From assembly GCA_005784505.1 (NCBI GenBank), contig VCAZ01000003.1:4758510-4822509 (forward strand): DNA of 64,000 nt, given 5' to 3'. Each line of letters opens with the position of its first letter. Position 1 is the first letter of the stretch. The position numbers were made by a program, and so were the translations under genes. The notes beneath the pieces are model-generated. The model did no database searches and had not been told where the DNA came from. It saw only the letters and a program-made list of their open reading frames with translations. Source of the DNA: Bagarius yarrelli (taxonomy: Eukaryota; Chordata; Actinopteri; Siluriformes; Sisoridae). Positions 22,593 through 34,940 of this stretch are shown here, one piece after another.

Positions 22593-24053
22593 TTATCAGT
22601 TCAACAACACCACTACCCACGCACAGTGATGAACTTTTGGGTGCATTTTTGTGTGGTCTCTGCATCCTTGTAATCTTATCTAAATCTTATCTCTCATCTT
22701 TATTGTTTATACTCTAATTTTTTATCAAAATGAAATAAGATGCTGGAGAGGCTTGCCATGAGAACCCCACGCAGAACATGATGCCAGACACGCTCTCTCA
22801 GCTGTCCTATTTAGTGGCTTGTGGACTGTACCATCTGCCCATGTCATGGGTTAGAGAGTAGAGAGAAATAGTAGAGTGGGATGAAAAACAGTCTAACACA
22901 ATTTCAGCTCTTGAGCCAATACTAGGTTTATTGCCAGACACGCACATAGCTTTAGTAATTTACCAGGCCGTATGTTCTCAATGTCATCCAAGCAGAAAAA
23001 CCTCTGAATCATATCATGCTGGTTGGGGATGCAGATTTTCTGTGCTTGTACACTCAGATATATAAATATGCCTGACATATGGTCACTGCTGGGCTTTAGA
23101 AGTAACATTCGACTTATGTCTGAACAACACACACACATAGTGCTTGGTCTGCCCAGGATAAAGATGATGTTTTACAAATCTGTTTCTTTAGATAGATTAC
23201 GGATGACCCTACATCCAAAGTGTTTTGTCCAATAATCAAATGTAAATATTTAGTAGCAGTTATTTATTGTTTTGCATTCTTAAATGCACTATTACCTCTT
23301 TGCAGGTGGTTTGTAATAAAACCTATTAAAAAAACACATATATTACTGTAAAAAACATTTTCCTTGCAAATCTTAAACGACAGAGCGCAGGGTCAGTTAT
23401 GATAAAGCAGATAGGGATTAGGACTAGCTTTGGGCTCAACAGTTGGTGCTGGGGCATGGACCTCCAGTCTTCCAATCAGCTTTTACCCACAAAGCCTTAT
23501 AACCACTTGTAATTGTGCCAGATTACGCTTATTCCCCATCTATTTTACATTTATTTTGATTTTGCCTATGTAGCACTGCAGCACCTAGGGACTATTAATT
23601 TCCCTTTATGCACAGACAAGTATAGAGTAATAAATCACCCTCATGGGGCAAATTTCTCAGACTGCCTCTGGCAACATGTTCCAGTGTTCTTATACCCAAG
23701 TCTACATCCAGGAATAGACCTGTCAGGAAATACTGGAAAAATAATGATCTAAAAGGGCCGATTCACTGTCCTTAATCTCTGTATAGTGCTTATTCAGTTA
23801 GAATGAAACACACAGCAATGATCCACAGACTTTTTTCTGGTTTGTATCTTATATTTTATAAAGATGTTTAATTACTCATGAGCTGCATTAACAAACAAAT
23901 CATAGTCGGAATTAGATTCAGAATCACCTCTGCTGCCATATGTACATGGAACATGTCTTGGTGGGCTGGTGCTTAAAAATGACAATACAATCAAAGAAAA
24001 AGTATTGGTAAACATCGTTTTTTTAAATGTAGACATGTGCTATACCTTTAGTA
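22593..24053. other. Intron 5 segment, unique sequence
   Basis: No recognisable element or exon. Short open frames on both strands at 22.9-23.2 kb overlap one another and lack motifs. Confidence 0.5.
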
Positions 24054-24590
24054 GTCAAATCACCTTTATTTATTTAGCGCCTTTAAACAATAGCAATTTT
24101 GGTAAAGCAGCTTTACAGAATCAAATCTGTGGAGGCTCATGGTTAAGGTGTTGGACTACCACCCTAAAGATTGTAGGTTGGATTCCCAGCTGCATCAAGC
24201 TGTCATTGCGGGGCCCCTGAGCAAGATCCTTAACCCCGAATTGCTCAGTTATATAAAAAAGAGTTAAATGTAAGTCGCTCTGGATAAGGACCTCTGCCAA
24301 ATGCTGTAAATGTAAATCAAATAAGACAACACGGTGAACACACACTAAAAACTAGTATCTGTAAATTAAGTGTCTTCAGCTAAGAAAGCAGAAAAAAAAA
24401 TAATAAACTCCATCGGTAAGAATATGAAGAAAAAATTCTTGAGAGAACCAGGCGCAGTCATGCTGCAGTAAAGTTTCCATAGTGTTCTCTTGATGGCCAT
24501 GTAGAAGACAAAGTCATCACTGGAAAACTGCCTCTTGGGCTTATTGTTTCTGTGCTGATCCACCAACTGGGCTGAAAACAGACTGAATCA
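24054..24590 (+). repeat. Interspersed repeat 'cacctttatttat', interrupted by a SINE
   Basis: Starts 'tcaaatcacctttatttatt'. It contains 'aaagcagctttacagaatca' and, after the inserted SINE, 'ctccatcggtaagaa' and 'gtgctgatccaccaactggg'. The uninterrupted copy at 47723-48082 has the same landmarks in the same order. Confidence 0.8.
24127..24315 (+). mobile_element. tRNA-derived SINE nested in an older repeat
   Basis: Full body 'gtaagtcgctctggataagg'. The host word 'atcaaat' is present on both sides (about 24119-24126 and 24315-24322), consistent with a target-site duplication. Confidence 0.85.
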
Positions 24591-25190
24591 GTGCAGTGGG
24601 CAAATATGGGTCAGTGCAAAGACCAAATAGTTTGAAAAAAGTAGGTTTGAAAGAGTCACTGTACGAGTTATTTCTCTGGTATATTTTACAGTATAAGCCA
24701 GTTAGTTTTTACAATTCGAAACAATTGACAGGTTTTATTATTTATTAATTTCTTTTTTTATAGTATTTAGAATGGAATCTACTTCACCCGGTGTGTTCAT
24801 TCTGAGAGATGATTAATATATAATATCTGTCTCTTTTTGGTGTTTAAATCACAGCTCTTGTTCAGTTTCCTGTTCACCACACAGTCCTGTGGAGAATCTG
24901 TGCATTATTTACTGCACGGTTGGCGACAGCAAAAAGCAATCTGGAGAGAAAAATGTTTTTTATTGACATCACACTGAGGCTTTAATTTTTGGATTGACGC
25001 TTGCTTTCAGCTTTTGCCAACTTCAATCCATTATGTCCAAACAGTTTGTGGCGTAAATGTTCTATTTTATAAAATTTCTAAAAATTAACTAAATTATTTT
25101 TAACTGCATTTTGCCATTTGTTTGATAATCCATCTTTCGTTGATTATTTACTACTTAATTTTTATTTTAGTTACAGAAAGTATAACATCT

Positions 25191-25349
25191 CAGTGACAGC
25201 TCAGTGGTTAAGGTTTGAGACCACAGATTATTGGCCCGGTTGCCTCTGTTGAACCATGTTGGAAGATCCCTCATCTGCTCTGATGTATAAAATCAGATAA
25301 ACCTAAGTTGCTCTGCATAAGAGTGTCAGCTAGATGCTATAATTGTAAA
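25191..25349 (+). mobile_element. tRNA-derived SINE, strongly diverged
   Basis: Recognisable from 'cagtgacagctcagtggtta' and 'aagttgctctgcataagagt'. The middle is badly degraded, so this is an old copy. Confidence 0.65.
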
Positions 25350-25439
25350 CTGTAATGGCACCGAAACAGTGGGAGATTCACTTCCTGTGTCTGCATAAGT
25401 TGGTACTAATTATTTCTTGAAGCTCAAGACCATGTCGCT

Positions 25440-25680
25440 TCTATAATTGCTCCAAGATTGCAAAGAGACAGCAGTTTCCTCTATACTGCACTTGAAGAGG
25501 CAGTACTTTGGTTTAAAGAGCATTCACTTCAAACCATTCAGGATGCTCAGCATGAGGTCAGCGTTGCCTTTGAAACATATCATGAAAGGTCATTTATGCC
25601 TACAGAGAGGTGCAATACAGAAAACAGAGACTGGTACACTGGAACAGTGCTTTACCCTTGGTGAATAAAAAAAAAACAAT
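25440..25680 (+). other. Anonymous two-frame open segment ending in an A-run
   Basis: Two overlapping + frames (about 68 and 73 codons) share this unique-looking segment. One ends TGA directly followed by ATAAA and A9, like a poly(A)-tailed transcript end. I recognise no protein. It may be a retro-copied fragment or chance. Confidence 0.2.
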
Positions 25681-27226
25681 GCCAGGGGATTGCTGTAGTT
25701 TTTTTTCCGGTATCATTTATTGAAAGAATGAACACATTCTGCAGTCAACTAGTTATGCAATGCATTCTATCTAGATGATATTTTAGTCCTGTCCTTACAG
25801 CATGTGGTTCTGAGCTAAAAGGACTAATTGGATTGTGTGATGAATGTGCAAGCGTTCATTAATTAAGGGACTGTGGGAACTCTCACGTGATGCATTGTTG
25901 TGCTAACAGTGACTAGATTACCTCCTCCATACACAGGATCCCTCCTCAGGGGTCCTAAATCACATTGGTGAGTCATTTCTTGCTGGCTGTGAAATGACCG
26001 ATTGTTATGAGCTCCACCGCTCCAGGATTTCTTCCCAAAATGCTCTTGGCCTGTCACACTAAACAAACAGCTACTTCACTCTTTTTTAAAGTCTGACTCA
26101 CAACTATAATCGTGTGTGGCAATTTCACAGATCACATAATGGGTTTTAGGTGCAGTATCCATTTTTAGCATGATATAGGATATAGGATGATATAGCATGC
26201 TACAATTTGCTCTTGTAAACTATATGACTGATATGTTTGTGGACATCTGGTTCCTGTCCCATCTGTTGCCAAAGAGTTGAAAGCACACATTTGTTCGGGA
26301 TTGTTGAAGCAGTGCTTCTGTGCACAAAGCAAGTTCCACAATGACCTGGAGTGCCAAAATGTTTTGGATGAGAGTGCAACCAGGACGTCCACCCCAACAT
26401 CAATTCCTGTACTTTCTAATGCTTTTGGTGCTGAAAAAAATATCTGCAACATCTAGGGGAAACCCTCTATGAATGAGATGGGGTTATTAAAGAGTAGGGA
26501 ACAAGAGGTCATTAAAAAGAAGTAAACTTTTCATATTAATCTCTATAGATTTTAGCTTTCGGATTCATTTTTGACAGTTATCTTTAATAGTTTATTTGTA
26601 CGCTTAAGTACGGAGTCAAAAGAGTTTATGACAATGCCACAACTCTACTGCCTCTATCTTTTCTCTCACTCCAGACTTTTATTGCAAAGCCAAGCACTTG
26701 TTCCATTACAGAATCTGTAATAAACTGTTGACATACAATGGTTCAACTACTGTATATATTAAGCAGAAGAGCATCTCCACTTGCTGACCACTGACAGTTT
26801 ATCAGAAAGTTTGGATGGTTCTGTCTCTCTAATTTTTTATATCACTGAGGAGATGGGCACACTATGTCTTCAAGGGCTGCCTATCAGACACCCCCTCAGC
26901 AGCTTGTTCTGGCTTTAAAAAAACGTGCAAGAAAAACGACAGAGCTGGTCTTTATTTCCCCTTGAGTGGCTGAAGAAGCACTAACGCTTGGCATGATGGC
27001 AGGCTTCTTGGTGTGCACATTTCAGTCTTTTGCACCTCCATGATTTATTCGGGCACTCAAACAGTTATTGAGGCATATAGGCTTCATGAGAGATGGCAAG
27101 TGACTTTCGCATTCACTAAAAAGAGTCTATGGTAGCTTTTAGTTTTTGAATTGGTCCTTTTTCTGACTTTAAAAGGTTAAGCTTTTAAGTTTGTTATTTG
27201 TTCATCGTCAGAAAATTTGGACAAGA
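25681..27226. other. Intron 5 segment, mainly unique sequence
   Basis: Contains a degraded Tc1-like piece (26219-26450) and otherwise unique AT-rich sequence. The 26840-27060 part is somewhat GC-richer without recognisable coding content. Confidence 0.45.
26219..26450 (+). mobile_element. Tc1/mariner-derived remnant, degraded
   Basis: 'tatgtttgtggacatctggt' resembles the terminal repeats of the copies at 34.0 and 49.8 kb. The following sequence, with 'gcttctgtgcacaaagcaag', resembles the Tc1 transposase-derived interior. Confidence 0.55.
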
Positions 27227-27560
27227 TTTCAAGGTTTCAAGGAGCTTTATTGTCATTTCAAACATATATAGCAGATACAGTACACAGTGAGATGAAATAA
27301 CGTTTCTCCAGGACCCCCTGGTGCTACACAAAACATAGAATTTACAAAACAACAAAGAGCCACTAAACAGGATAGACATTAAGTGCGTAAAGATTACGGT
27401 GGATCCAAAGCCTATTCCAAGAATACTGAACTCAACTCGGGTTTATTGTCATTTTTTTCACAGTATGCAAAAGAATAACCAAAAGGTACATAGATATTGT
27501 GTAAAGATTAACCATAAACTAACATTACACATTATACATAACAGCTCTTACATGTAATGA
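27227..27560. repeat. Interspersed repeat 'gctttattgtcatttc', two pieces
   Basis: 'ggagctttattgtcatttca', 'cagtacacagtgagatgaaa' and 'ctccaggaccccctggtgct' are the textbook text of a common teleost repeat. A second start, 'gggtttattgtcattttt', follows at 27437. Class not determined. Confidence 0.6.
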
Positions 27561-28896
27561 GGTAGATATGATAAATAAGGTAAAATCTAAGTAATGTAAG
27601 AGTTGAGTGCACTGTCAAAGTTGACCAAATGCAATTCTTTAACGGTAACAGAATCGTGCTGATGTCCATAGTGCTGCATGTCTAATGTGCACAGTAACTG
27701 GGCAAAAAGCAGAAATGGACTTTGTATGGGATCCCGGTCCATTTTTGGAATCATGTATGTAGATACAGTATTTATTTCTAGCTGCAATTATCCAGCAGCC
27801 ATTTTTTTAAAAATGGAAAACATTTCAAAATGAAAATTTATTTGCTGTCTGGAACAACAGCAAAACTCAACTTTTTGGACTTTCGAGTGGTCCAAACAAT
27901 GGATAAAAAAAGGTTCATATATTACAACTTTTAAACTTGGGTTCAACATCCAAGAGGCAACAGGTTTACATAATCGTTACAGTGTACAGACACAGTAATA
28001 GCATGGATATTATTGTATAGGGACTATACAAATTTAAATACAGTACACTGTAGTATTAGTCGAATTTACATATGATACAGTATATTGCAGTCTATGACAG
28101 TAGAATTTAACACAGACAGTAAGAAGAGTTCAAAATACAACCAGTGACTTTAAAGCTGTCCATTGAATTAAGGAACCTTCTTTAAGGAAAGCAGACAGAT
28201 GTGTGCTCTTTGAAGTATGACTCTTCCTACTTCTTATATGCATTAATAATGAGTGCTAATGGGATGAATGCCACTGTATCTAGTCCCCCTTGAAGCATGA
28301 TCCATCGTTCAAAAAGAAAAAAAAAATTTCAAACAATCCATAAAATATGACTTCATTTTGTATAGATATAATATTGAGAAGATGCATGAGTAGAAGCTTT
28401 GTTATTATGAGAAGCTGGCACAAAGCTGGCTGCTTCAGCACTCGAGGCTGTAAGTGGGGCAGCACACTGAGCGTCTGTGGGAAGTAGCAGAGCCATCCGT
28501 TATCCGCATATAGCCCAGACAAAACGGAAGCAGCAGCTGCGCAGCGTTTGCTCTAAAGTGCTGATTTGGTAGCAAACTCTCCAGGCTCATAAGTGACTTG
28601 AAAACAAATATTTTATTTATGTCCAGGCCACTGTGTTAGAATGCAGTTGTAATGCAAGCTGTCTTCATTCCTTTTTAGTTCAAGAAGTTATATAGTTTGC
28701 AGTTATGCAACAGATTTTACTGCAAAATGTCATTTTTAATTGAAATTCTGCTGTGGCAGATGTTCCTCTTTAGCATTTTAAGCGAATGCTAAACACTTTC
28801 TTTTAAGTATTTCTAATAAAGGTCTTTAACATGATATGTCCACAGTTATATAAGAAAAGCCAGTCCAAAAACATGAAGATATGATATCTCCTTCAG
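27561..28896. other. Intron 5 segment with little recognisable content
   Basis: Probably includes more of the preceding repeat up to about 28.1 kb. A GC-richer unique patch lies at 28420-28560. No exon-like motif. Confidence 0.4.
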
Positions 28897-29437
28897 CCGG
28901 ACTCACACTGTGCATTTTTATTAGGCTTTGTTGCTTATTAGACTGTACAAAAATAATCGTCACGTCACATTTCAGTTGTCATAATGTCAGATTTTGCGAC
29001 GGTCATGGCACATCAGAAACGGACACAAACAAGAAGACATCAATCCAAGACACGTTTAGATAGCTAGCAACAAACAAACAGCAGCATCAACACACTATAA
29101 ATATTAATATAAATATTTTTCACTTGCTGTTCTGTCCACCTTCGTCATTTTCCCGAGCTGGGTTGAAGTTATTGCATTAATTGCATTGAAGTTATTGCAT
29201 TAATTGCATCATCAGGTGCTCCTGTTGGATTTGATTTGACTGTCATTGTAGGTCAAGTCACACTGCAGACGAGTGTCTAAAATCTTCTGACAAAATTTCA
29301 TCTGAGGCAAAAACTGACCTCATTGACAATTAATCTGCAATCAAAGGCAACAGATTTAGACACAGGATTATAGAAATCTTTTTTGGTTTCAAAACTTTCA
29401 TATTTTGGGCAAACTATCACAGTGTAAGACTAGCTTC
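28897..29437. mobile_element. Fold-back MITE, second copy of the 9.4-kb family
   Basis: Ends 'ggactcacactgtgcatt' and 'atcacagtgtaagactagc' are imperfect inverted repeats. The interior shares 'aggattatagaaatc' and 'gtcacactgcagac' with 9389-9726. Carries a 2 x 23-bp tandem duplication at 29163-29208. Confidence 0.6.
29163..29208 (+). repeat. Perfect 2 x 23-bp tandem duplication
   Basis: The unit 'ttgaagttattgcattaatt'+gca occurs twice without change, indicating a recent duplication. Confidence 0.95.
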
Positions 29438-31501
29438 AACCTCAATCAAAATATTCTGTGAGGTGCCATAAAGAAAATATGTGCAGTTTAGCCCAGAGTT
29501 AATAGCCCTCAAATTGCTCTCAAGTCTAATTAGAAAACATTCAATGTCTTTACATCTTATTGAGTTCTGATCTTTATTAAACAAATGAGTTACGATAAAC
29601 ACTGCATACCAATATACATCAGGGGTTTAAAGCAGCCACTATTATACCTATTAAAATGCATTGCACAGTGTTAGAAGAGAAAAACATCTTCTGCAGTAAC
29701 GGAAGTAGAGGATGTTATGAGAGGACATATTGCATATAAATGTGTGGGGTTAACTTATAAATATAACAGCACTGTTATGAGTACAGTAATGCAACCATAG
29801 TATTGGGGAATCAATGAGGATGGCCAGGCCAGGGAAAAGGGGGTTTCAGAGCGAAGTCCAGAGCCAGGCTAGGGGTCAGAGCAAGGACCACATCACGGTG
29901 TATAGTTGCAACAGACTTGCCCCAGGGCTCAGTATATTTTTTATTATGTGCTAAAAAGATTGCTGGCTGGAATTAAAGTGGGGCTGGTGAAATTCTCCTC
30001 TGCAAGGCCCGAAGTAAAAGCAAAACTGTTGCACACCAGCACCCACTCCACACATGCTGAAAAGTCTTTTATGATCCTGCAGTAAAATATTCTTTTTGCT
30101 GGAGCATAATGAGATTTATACTTAGCTTGACAAAATTGCAAAGTTTAGGATTTTTTTTGCTGCATCTACGGTAGGTCTTTCTCACAGGAATGGGAGGTGG
30201 GGTTGGATGCAATATATTTGTAAAATATATATTTTTTAAAAACACTGTGCAGACAAAACAATCTCTATACCGAGAGTCGATATTGATAAAGCAAGACAAA
30301 GACAGACTTATAAAACAAACACAGAACAAAGTACATGGCCTAAATAAACAAAAGAACTAAAAGTCTCTTGGGTGCTCCCTGGTGGCCTAGTGGGGTAATA
30401 TTTTCTATGTCTCTGACAAAAATGGATAAGGTTTAAAGGAAACTATGTTGGAAATGTTCTTATTACTTATTGTGCAAATTAGTACAGTGCCACATTTTGT
30501 AGTTACACTATGAACTATAAGTGCATTAAATTTACAAGGTGCACAGAACTGATTTCTTTGCCCCAAAATGCACATTGATTTATTTTTAATAGAAATCAGT
30601 AGCTGTTCCTTTTCTGAATATCGAGTTAAAGCTAAGAAAATAATGTGTAGAATAATGCAAACGTCAGCATGGTTAGACAATCATACAGTGCTGTACTTTT
30701 TTTTTTTTTTTGCAATTTTCAGATAGTCAACTAAAAAATAACAATAGATATTTTCACCTATTTTCACACCTATTTCCACAGAGACATGTCATTTAGAAAG
30801 ACTGATGTGATCAATACCCTGTACTTGCCATAGAACCTGCAGAACTGCTTTTGTGAATGATTAGGTAGTGTGTAGGAAACAGTCCCAAGGTTTTAAACCA
30901 AAACAATCCTAAGAATCAGTCTGGGTCATGAAACTGTCTCTGGAAATATAATTGTCTCTAAAGACAGAATCGAATCCTTACCTTGGCTATGTGCCCAGAA
31001 CTGCATTTCTTTAACCAAGAAGATCTTTCATATACTCCAGACAGTGACCGATTGGGATAAAGGTGTTATAATCCAATCATTTTTTATTTAGTTTGATGAA
31101 GTGTGTGATTTTGCTTAATCGCCTGTCAAGATCCTCTTGACCCAGGGTCGGTTTAGACTGCAGGCACATTTACTCAGAACATTTCAGCTAGGATTAAAAG
31201 AAACGTGCCAATTTTTGAACGTGAGCAGCAAAATGGCAGCATCACTTATGCCATCGCTATGATTTTTATCAAATCGATTTTTAGAATAAAATATATACAT
31301 TTCCAAGGTACAATTTTTATGCTGTCATAAGGATCGGATGTCATCTGATCACACAGTGTTCTTTTGAGGTTGGAGTACCTACTGTGCATCATATCCCCAC
31401 TGACAAATATTTATTTTTTAATGCATTTTATCTGTCCAATCTTAGCAATCACTGTGTGCAATGATTAAGACTCCATGCTTATTGTTTTTAGTAAGTAAAC
31501 A
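29438..31501. other. Intron 5 segment, mainly unique sequence
   Basis: A GC-rich repeat-like stretch at 29810-29940 ('gccaggccagggaaaagggg'). Otherwise AT-rich with short chance frames on the minus strand. Confidence 0.45.
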
Positions 31502-31688
31502 ATGGTGGTGGCGCAGTGGTCAAGGTGTTGGTCTGCCAACTGGAAGATTGTTGGTTCGGTTTCCAGCACCAACAATTTGCTTCTATTTGGCCCCAGAGCA
31601 AGGCCGCTAACCCCAATTGCTCAGCTGTATAAAGAAAATAAATGCAAGTCGCTCTGAATAAGAGCGTCTGCCAAATGCCGTGAATGTT
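31502..31688 (+). mobile_element. tRNA-derived SINE (abundant family)
   Basis: 'aatggtggtggcgcagtggt' to 'gcgtctgccaaatgccgtga'. Near full length. Confidence 0.88.
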
Positions 31689-32210
31689 AAGTATTCTGTT
31701 TTTTTTGGAATAATGCACCAATGATACAAAGACGTTTAACTTGGAAGTTAACACAAATGTTTGGAAAGAAGATAAAAGATTATATTTTTATCATCTGTTT
31801 TTTTGTGTAGTTTTCTTTTTTGTGTGTTCTTGCACTAGTTTCACTATGTTTACCATATAAGGCGAATTATTGTAAAAGAACATGATTTTACCTTAATTTG
31901 AACTTCGCAAGTTTTTTTGCCTGGAAAGTCAGATATGTAAACATGAAGGTTGTTAATTCCATGTTCTCAATATTAGATTAAAGCGAGTCTGGGTGACTGC
32001 TTTTCTTTGATGTAACGCCATCTTATAAATGTAGCAGGATGCATTTTGCAGTTTTCCGACCACCCAGCTTTCAAGTATAAACTCGGAATAATTTTGAAGA
32101 AGATAACCCATTTTATGACTTTGATGATTAAGCCAATGAGCAGTTTGATATGGTGGATACATGCTTAATATTTATCTGGGAATTGGTTGTTTGTGTGGAT
32201 TTATAGTTTT

Positions 32211-32388
32211 CATTTACTTTTCTGGCATTTGCCTTAATCCAGAGTGACTTACATTTATCTCTTTTTTTAACCCAAATAAGCACTAAAATTAAGGAACCTT
32301 GTTTAAGGGCCCAACTGTAGTAGCTTGGTAGTGCTGGGAACTGAGCTCATGATTTTCCATCCCTTTAACCACTAAGCCACCACTTCCA
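32211..32388 (-). mobile_element. tRNA-derived SINE (abundant family), diverged
   Basis: Reversed: 'ctggcatttgccttaatcca', 'gtgctgggaactgagctcat', 'aagccaccacttcc'. Confidence 0.78.
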
Positions 32389-32504
32389 TTAGAGATTAAG
32401 TATTTTTGGTACAATGTTCTTAATGTGTGCTAGCTGTATTTTAATTATAACTTGCATAATTATAACTTGCATTTTTTTCCAAGTTTGCTTTTAAATAAAA
32501 GACT

Positions 32505-32645
32505 AAAATATATATATATATATATTTTTTTTGTTTAATCTGGTTTCCACCCTTGAAAAAACAGCCCTGAAAAAAAAGAAAAGAAATAACGAATGAATGA
32601 AAAGAAAGACAGAAAAGAAAGAAAGAAAGAAGAAAGAAAGAAATA
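32505..32645 (+). repeat. (TA)n followed by GAAA-rich low-complexity tract
   Basis: 'atatatatatatata' at about 32509-32523, then T-rich sequence, then degenerate GAAA units from about 32572 to 32645. Confidence 0.85.
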
Positions 32646-32889
32646 GGCTTATAAAAAATAGAGATAAATAAATAAAACAAAGATTGTTTGTTTTTCAGTT
32701 TCATATTTTAATTTAAACATCTTGCACATTCCCACTTGAGCATTTGTCTACCAACTACACAGTTTTCTGCAATCCCAATTTACCTAAAGGGAAAGTGTAA
32801 ATAACGAGCAGAGATACCCAGTCAGACTATGTTGAATTGATAACAGTATCCTGTTTTCTAGCAGGTTCCAGGCTAAAAAAATGGTGAAA

Positions 32890-33064
32890 ATGGTGGCGCA
32901 CTGGTTAAGGTGCTGGACTGCTAATTGGTATATCGGGGTTCGATACCAAGCTTCCACTGTTGAACCCCTGAGTAACACCCTTAACCCTTAATTGCACAGT
33001 TGTATAAATGAGATAAATGTACGTCACCCTGGATAAGAGCGTCTACCAAATGCCAGAAATGTAA
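32890..33064 (+). mobile_element. tRNA-derived SINE (abundant family)
   Basis: 'aatggtggcgcactggttaa' to 'gataagagcgtctaccaaat'. Confidence 0.87.
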
Positions 33065-33978
33065 AAAGCAAACCTGTTTCTAGCAGTCCTCTCTGCTCAT
33101 TTATTTTCCCTTCTTGTTAAAACATCTCACTTACTCTGAAGGTCTTGCTTTAATTCAGCTCCTTATTGCTTTTTTTCTACTTCCCGCAGTAAGCTTAATT
33201 TATGGCTCTGTGTCCAACAGGCCAAAGCTAAATTACAGCTTCTGATGAGTTCTCCAGGGCTGATTGATTGGGGTTATGAACATCAGGTAGTGGTTTTCAG
33301 TCAGTGATGTCCCCCGTCTCATCATTACAGTAATGAGGGTATTGATGTATAGTACAGAACAGGACCTTCTCAATTCTGCCGAAAGAATGTCTTTGTGTAT
33401 TTGAACCATTTATATGTGTTTGTGGCTCTATTGATAATACTGTAATTTATCAGTGTGTGTATGTGTGTGATATAGAACTTTACTGGTATAATAATGGTTT
33501 ACTAGTAATATAATACACTTAGGTAGGTTTTAAGGACGCATAATTGCATTTTAAAAATGACACATGTATATACATATACAGTATACGTTTTTGGCTTTTC
33601 TTACACACTGTTTGGTATCCCAGACCCCACAAAATCTCATTTTCATTATCAGGATTGTGATTGCGTGACATAGTAAGTGCTGCTCAGACAGGTGCTCTAT
33701 TTATTCTGTATGAATTATGGATATTAGCTTTGCTTTTCTGCTTTCAGTTAGCACATGTTTTTTTTTTGCCTGAGAGGCAGCAGATAAAACATGAAAAATG
33801 TAAAAATGCAATATGCATAAAGTGAACTTTGGTCTGAACTTAATGATCTTAAGCCGCAAGAAGCTCTTAAGTTTTAGCTTCACACTTTAACATTGTAATT
33901 AGCAGATTTTTGTCTATAAATAACACTTTTGCATAAAGAAATAAAGAGAATTTCACTTTACAAGAAATTAAACATAAA

Positions 33979-34410
33979 CTGTAATTCCAAAAGTTTCTGG
34001 ACACCTGACCAGCACAAACATATGTGCATTTAAAGAACGTCTTCTGATTTAAATTAAGTTTAGAGTTTGAATGTAAGATATGTGTTGATTCAGCTACAGT
34101 AGTATTAGTGAGATCACACTAATGTCAGATGAGGAGGTCAGTGGTGCAATTGGGGTTAGGGTCAGGGCTTTGTGCAATCATAACACACCGTGTCTTAATG
34201 GGACTCAGGGGTTTTGTGCACAGGGACGTTGTCATGCTGGATCAGTGTTTGGGTCTCTTAGTTCCAGTGAAGGAATAATGTAAAGATACAACATAAAAAG
34301 ACAAAGATAGACAAGTGAGTGACTACATACTTTTAGCAAGATTTTGAAGAGAAACCATATACAGTCTGAATCTGATGTTCAGGTGTCCACAAACTTTTGG
34401 CAATATAGTG
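33979..34410. mobile_element. Tc1-derived non-autonomous element (about 430 bp)
   Basis: The left end 'ttccaaaagtttctggacac' and the right end 'gtgtccacaaacttttggca' are inverted repeats. The interior has 'cacagggacgttgtcatgct' and 'gggtctcttagttccagtga', derived from a Tc1-like transposase gene in reverse. Closely related in size and text to 49770-50183. Confidence 0.8.
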
Positions 34411-34603
34411 TAAATACAGCCACATTCTAAAACTTTGTACTATAAAGCAGCTCTATTTACAGCTTGAAAAATAATAAGAAATACTGGATTTTATAGTTTT
34501 TAATCTAACGTTTAACAAACAGTTATTGTTGTGTCAGTTTGCTTTCCGGTTCTTGCCTGGTAAAAAAGGCAAATGCCATCTCTGCTTAAGAAAATACTAC
34601 ACT

Positions 34604-34940
34604 GGCACACCGTGGCTTAGTCGTTAGCACTGTTGCCTCACAGCAAGAAGGCCTAGTTTCAATTCCCAAACAGGGGTCTTTCTGTGTGGAGTTTGCATGT
34701 TCTCACCGTGCTTGCGTGGGTTTATTCCGGGTACTCCGGTTTTCTCCTACAGTCTAAAAACATGTATGTTAGGTTAATTGGCGATTCTAAATTGCCTTTA
34801 GGACTGAGTGTGTGTGTGGCCCTGTGATGGACTGGCGACCACTGGTGTCTTTCACCCTTTTAGAGACTGCTGGGATAAGCAGAACCACATGACCCCAAAT
34901 TAGGCAACAAGCGGGTTTAGAAGATGAATAAATGAATGAA
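34604..34940 (+). mobile_element. HE1/DANA-like tRNA-derived SINE
   Basis: 'ggcacaccgtggcttagtcg', 'tgttgcctcacagcaagaag', 'gtgtggagtttgcatgttct', 'ccctgtgatggactggcgac', tail 'gatgaataaatgaatgaaa'. The best-preserved member in the window. Confidence 0.87.

Noticed and set aside
25440..25680. Possible processed retrogene with poly(A) tail
   Set aside because: The tail is short and no parent protein is recognised; kept only as a low-confidence anonymous segment.
33160..33305. Possible exon after 'tttttctacttcccgcag'
   Set aside because: Acceptor-like only. The following frames hit stops quickly and match no part of kcnh2.
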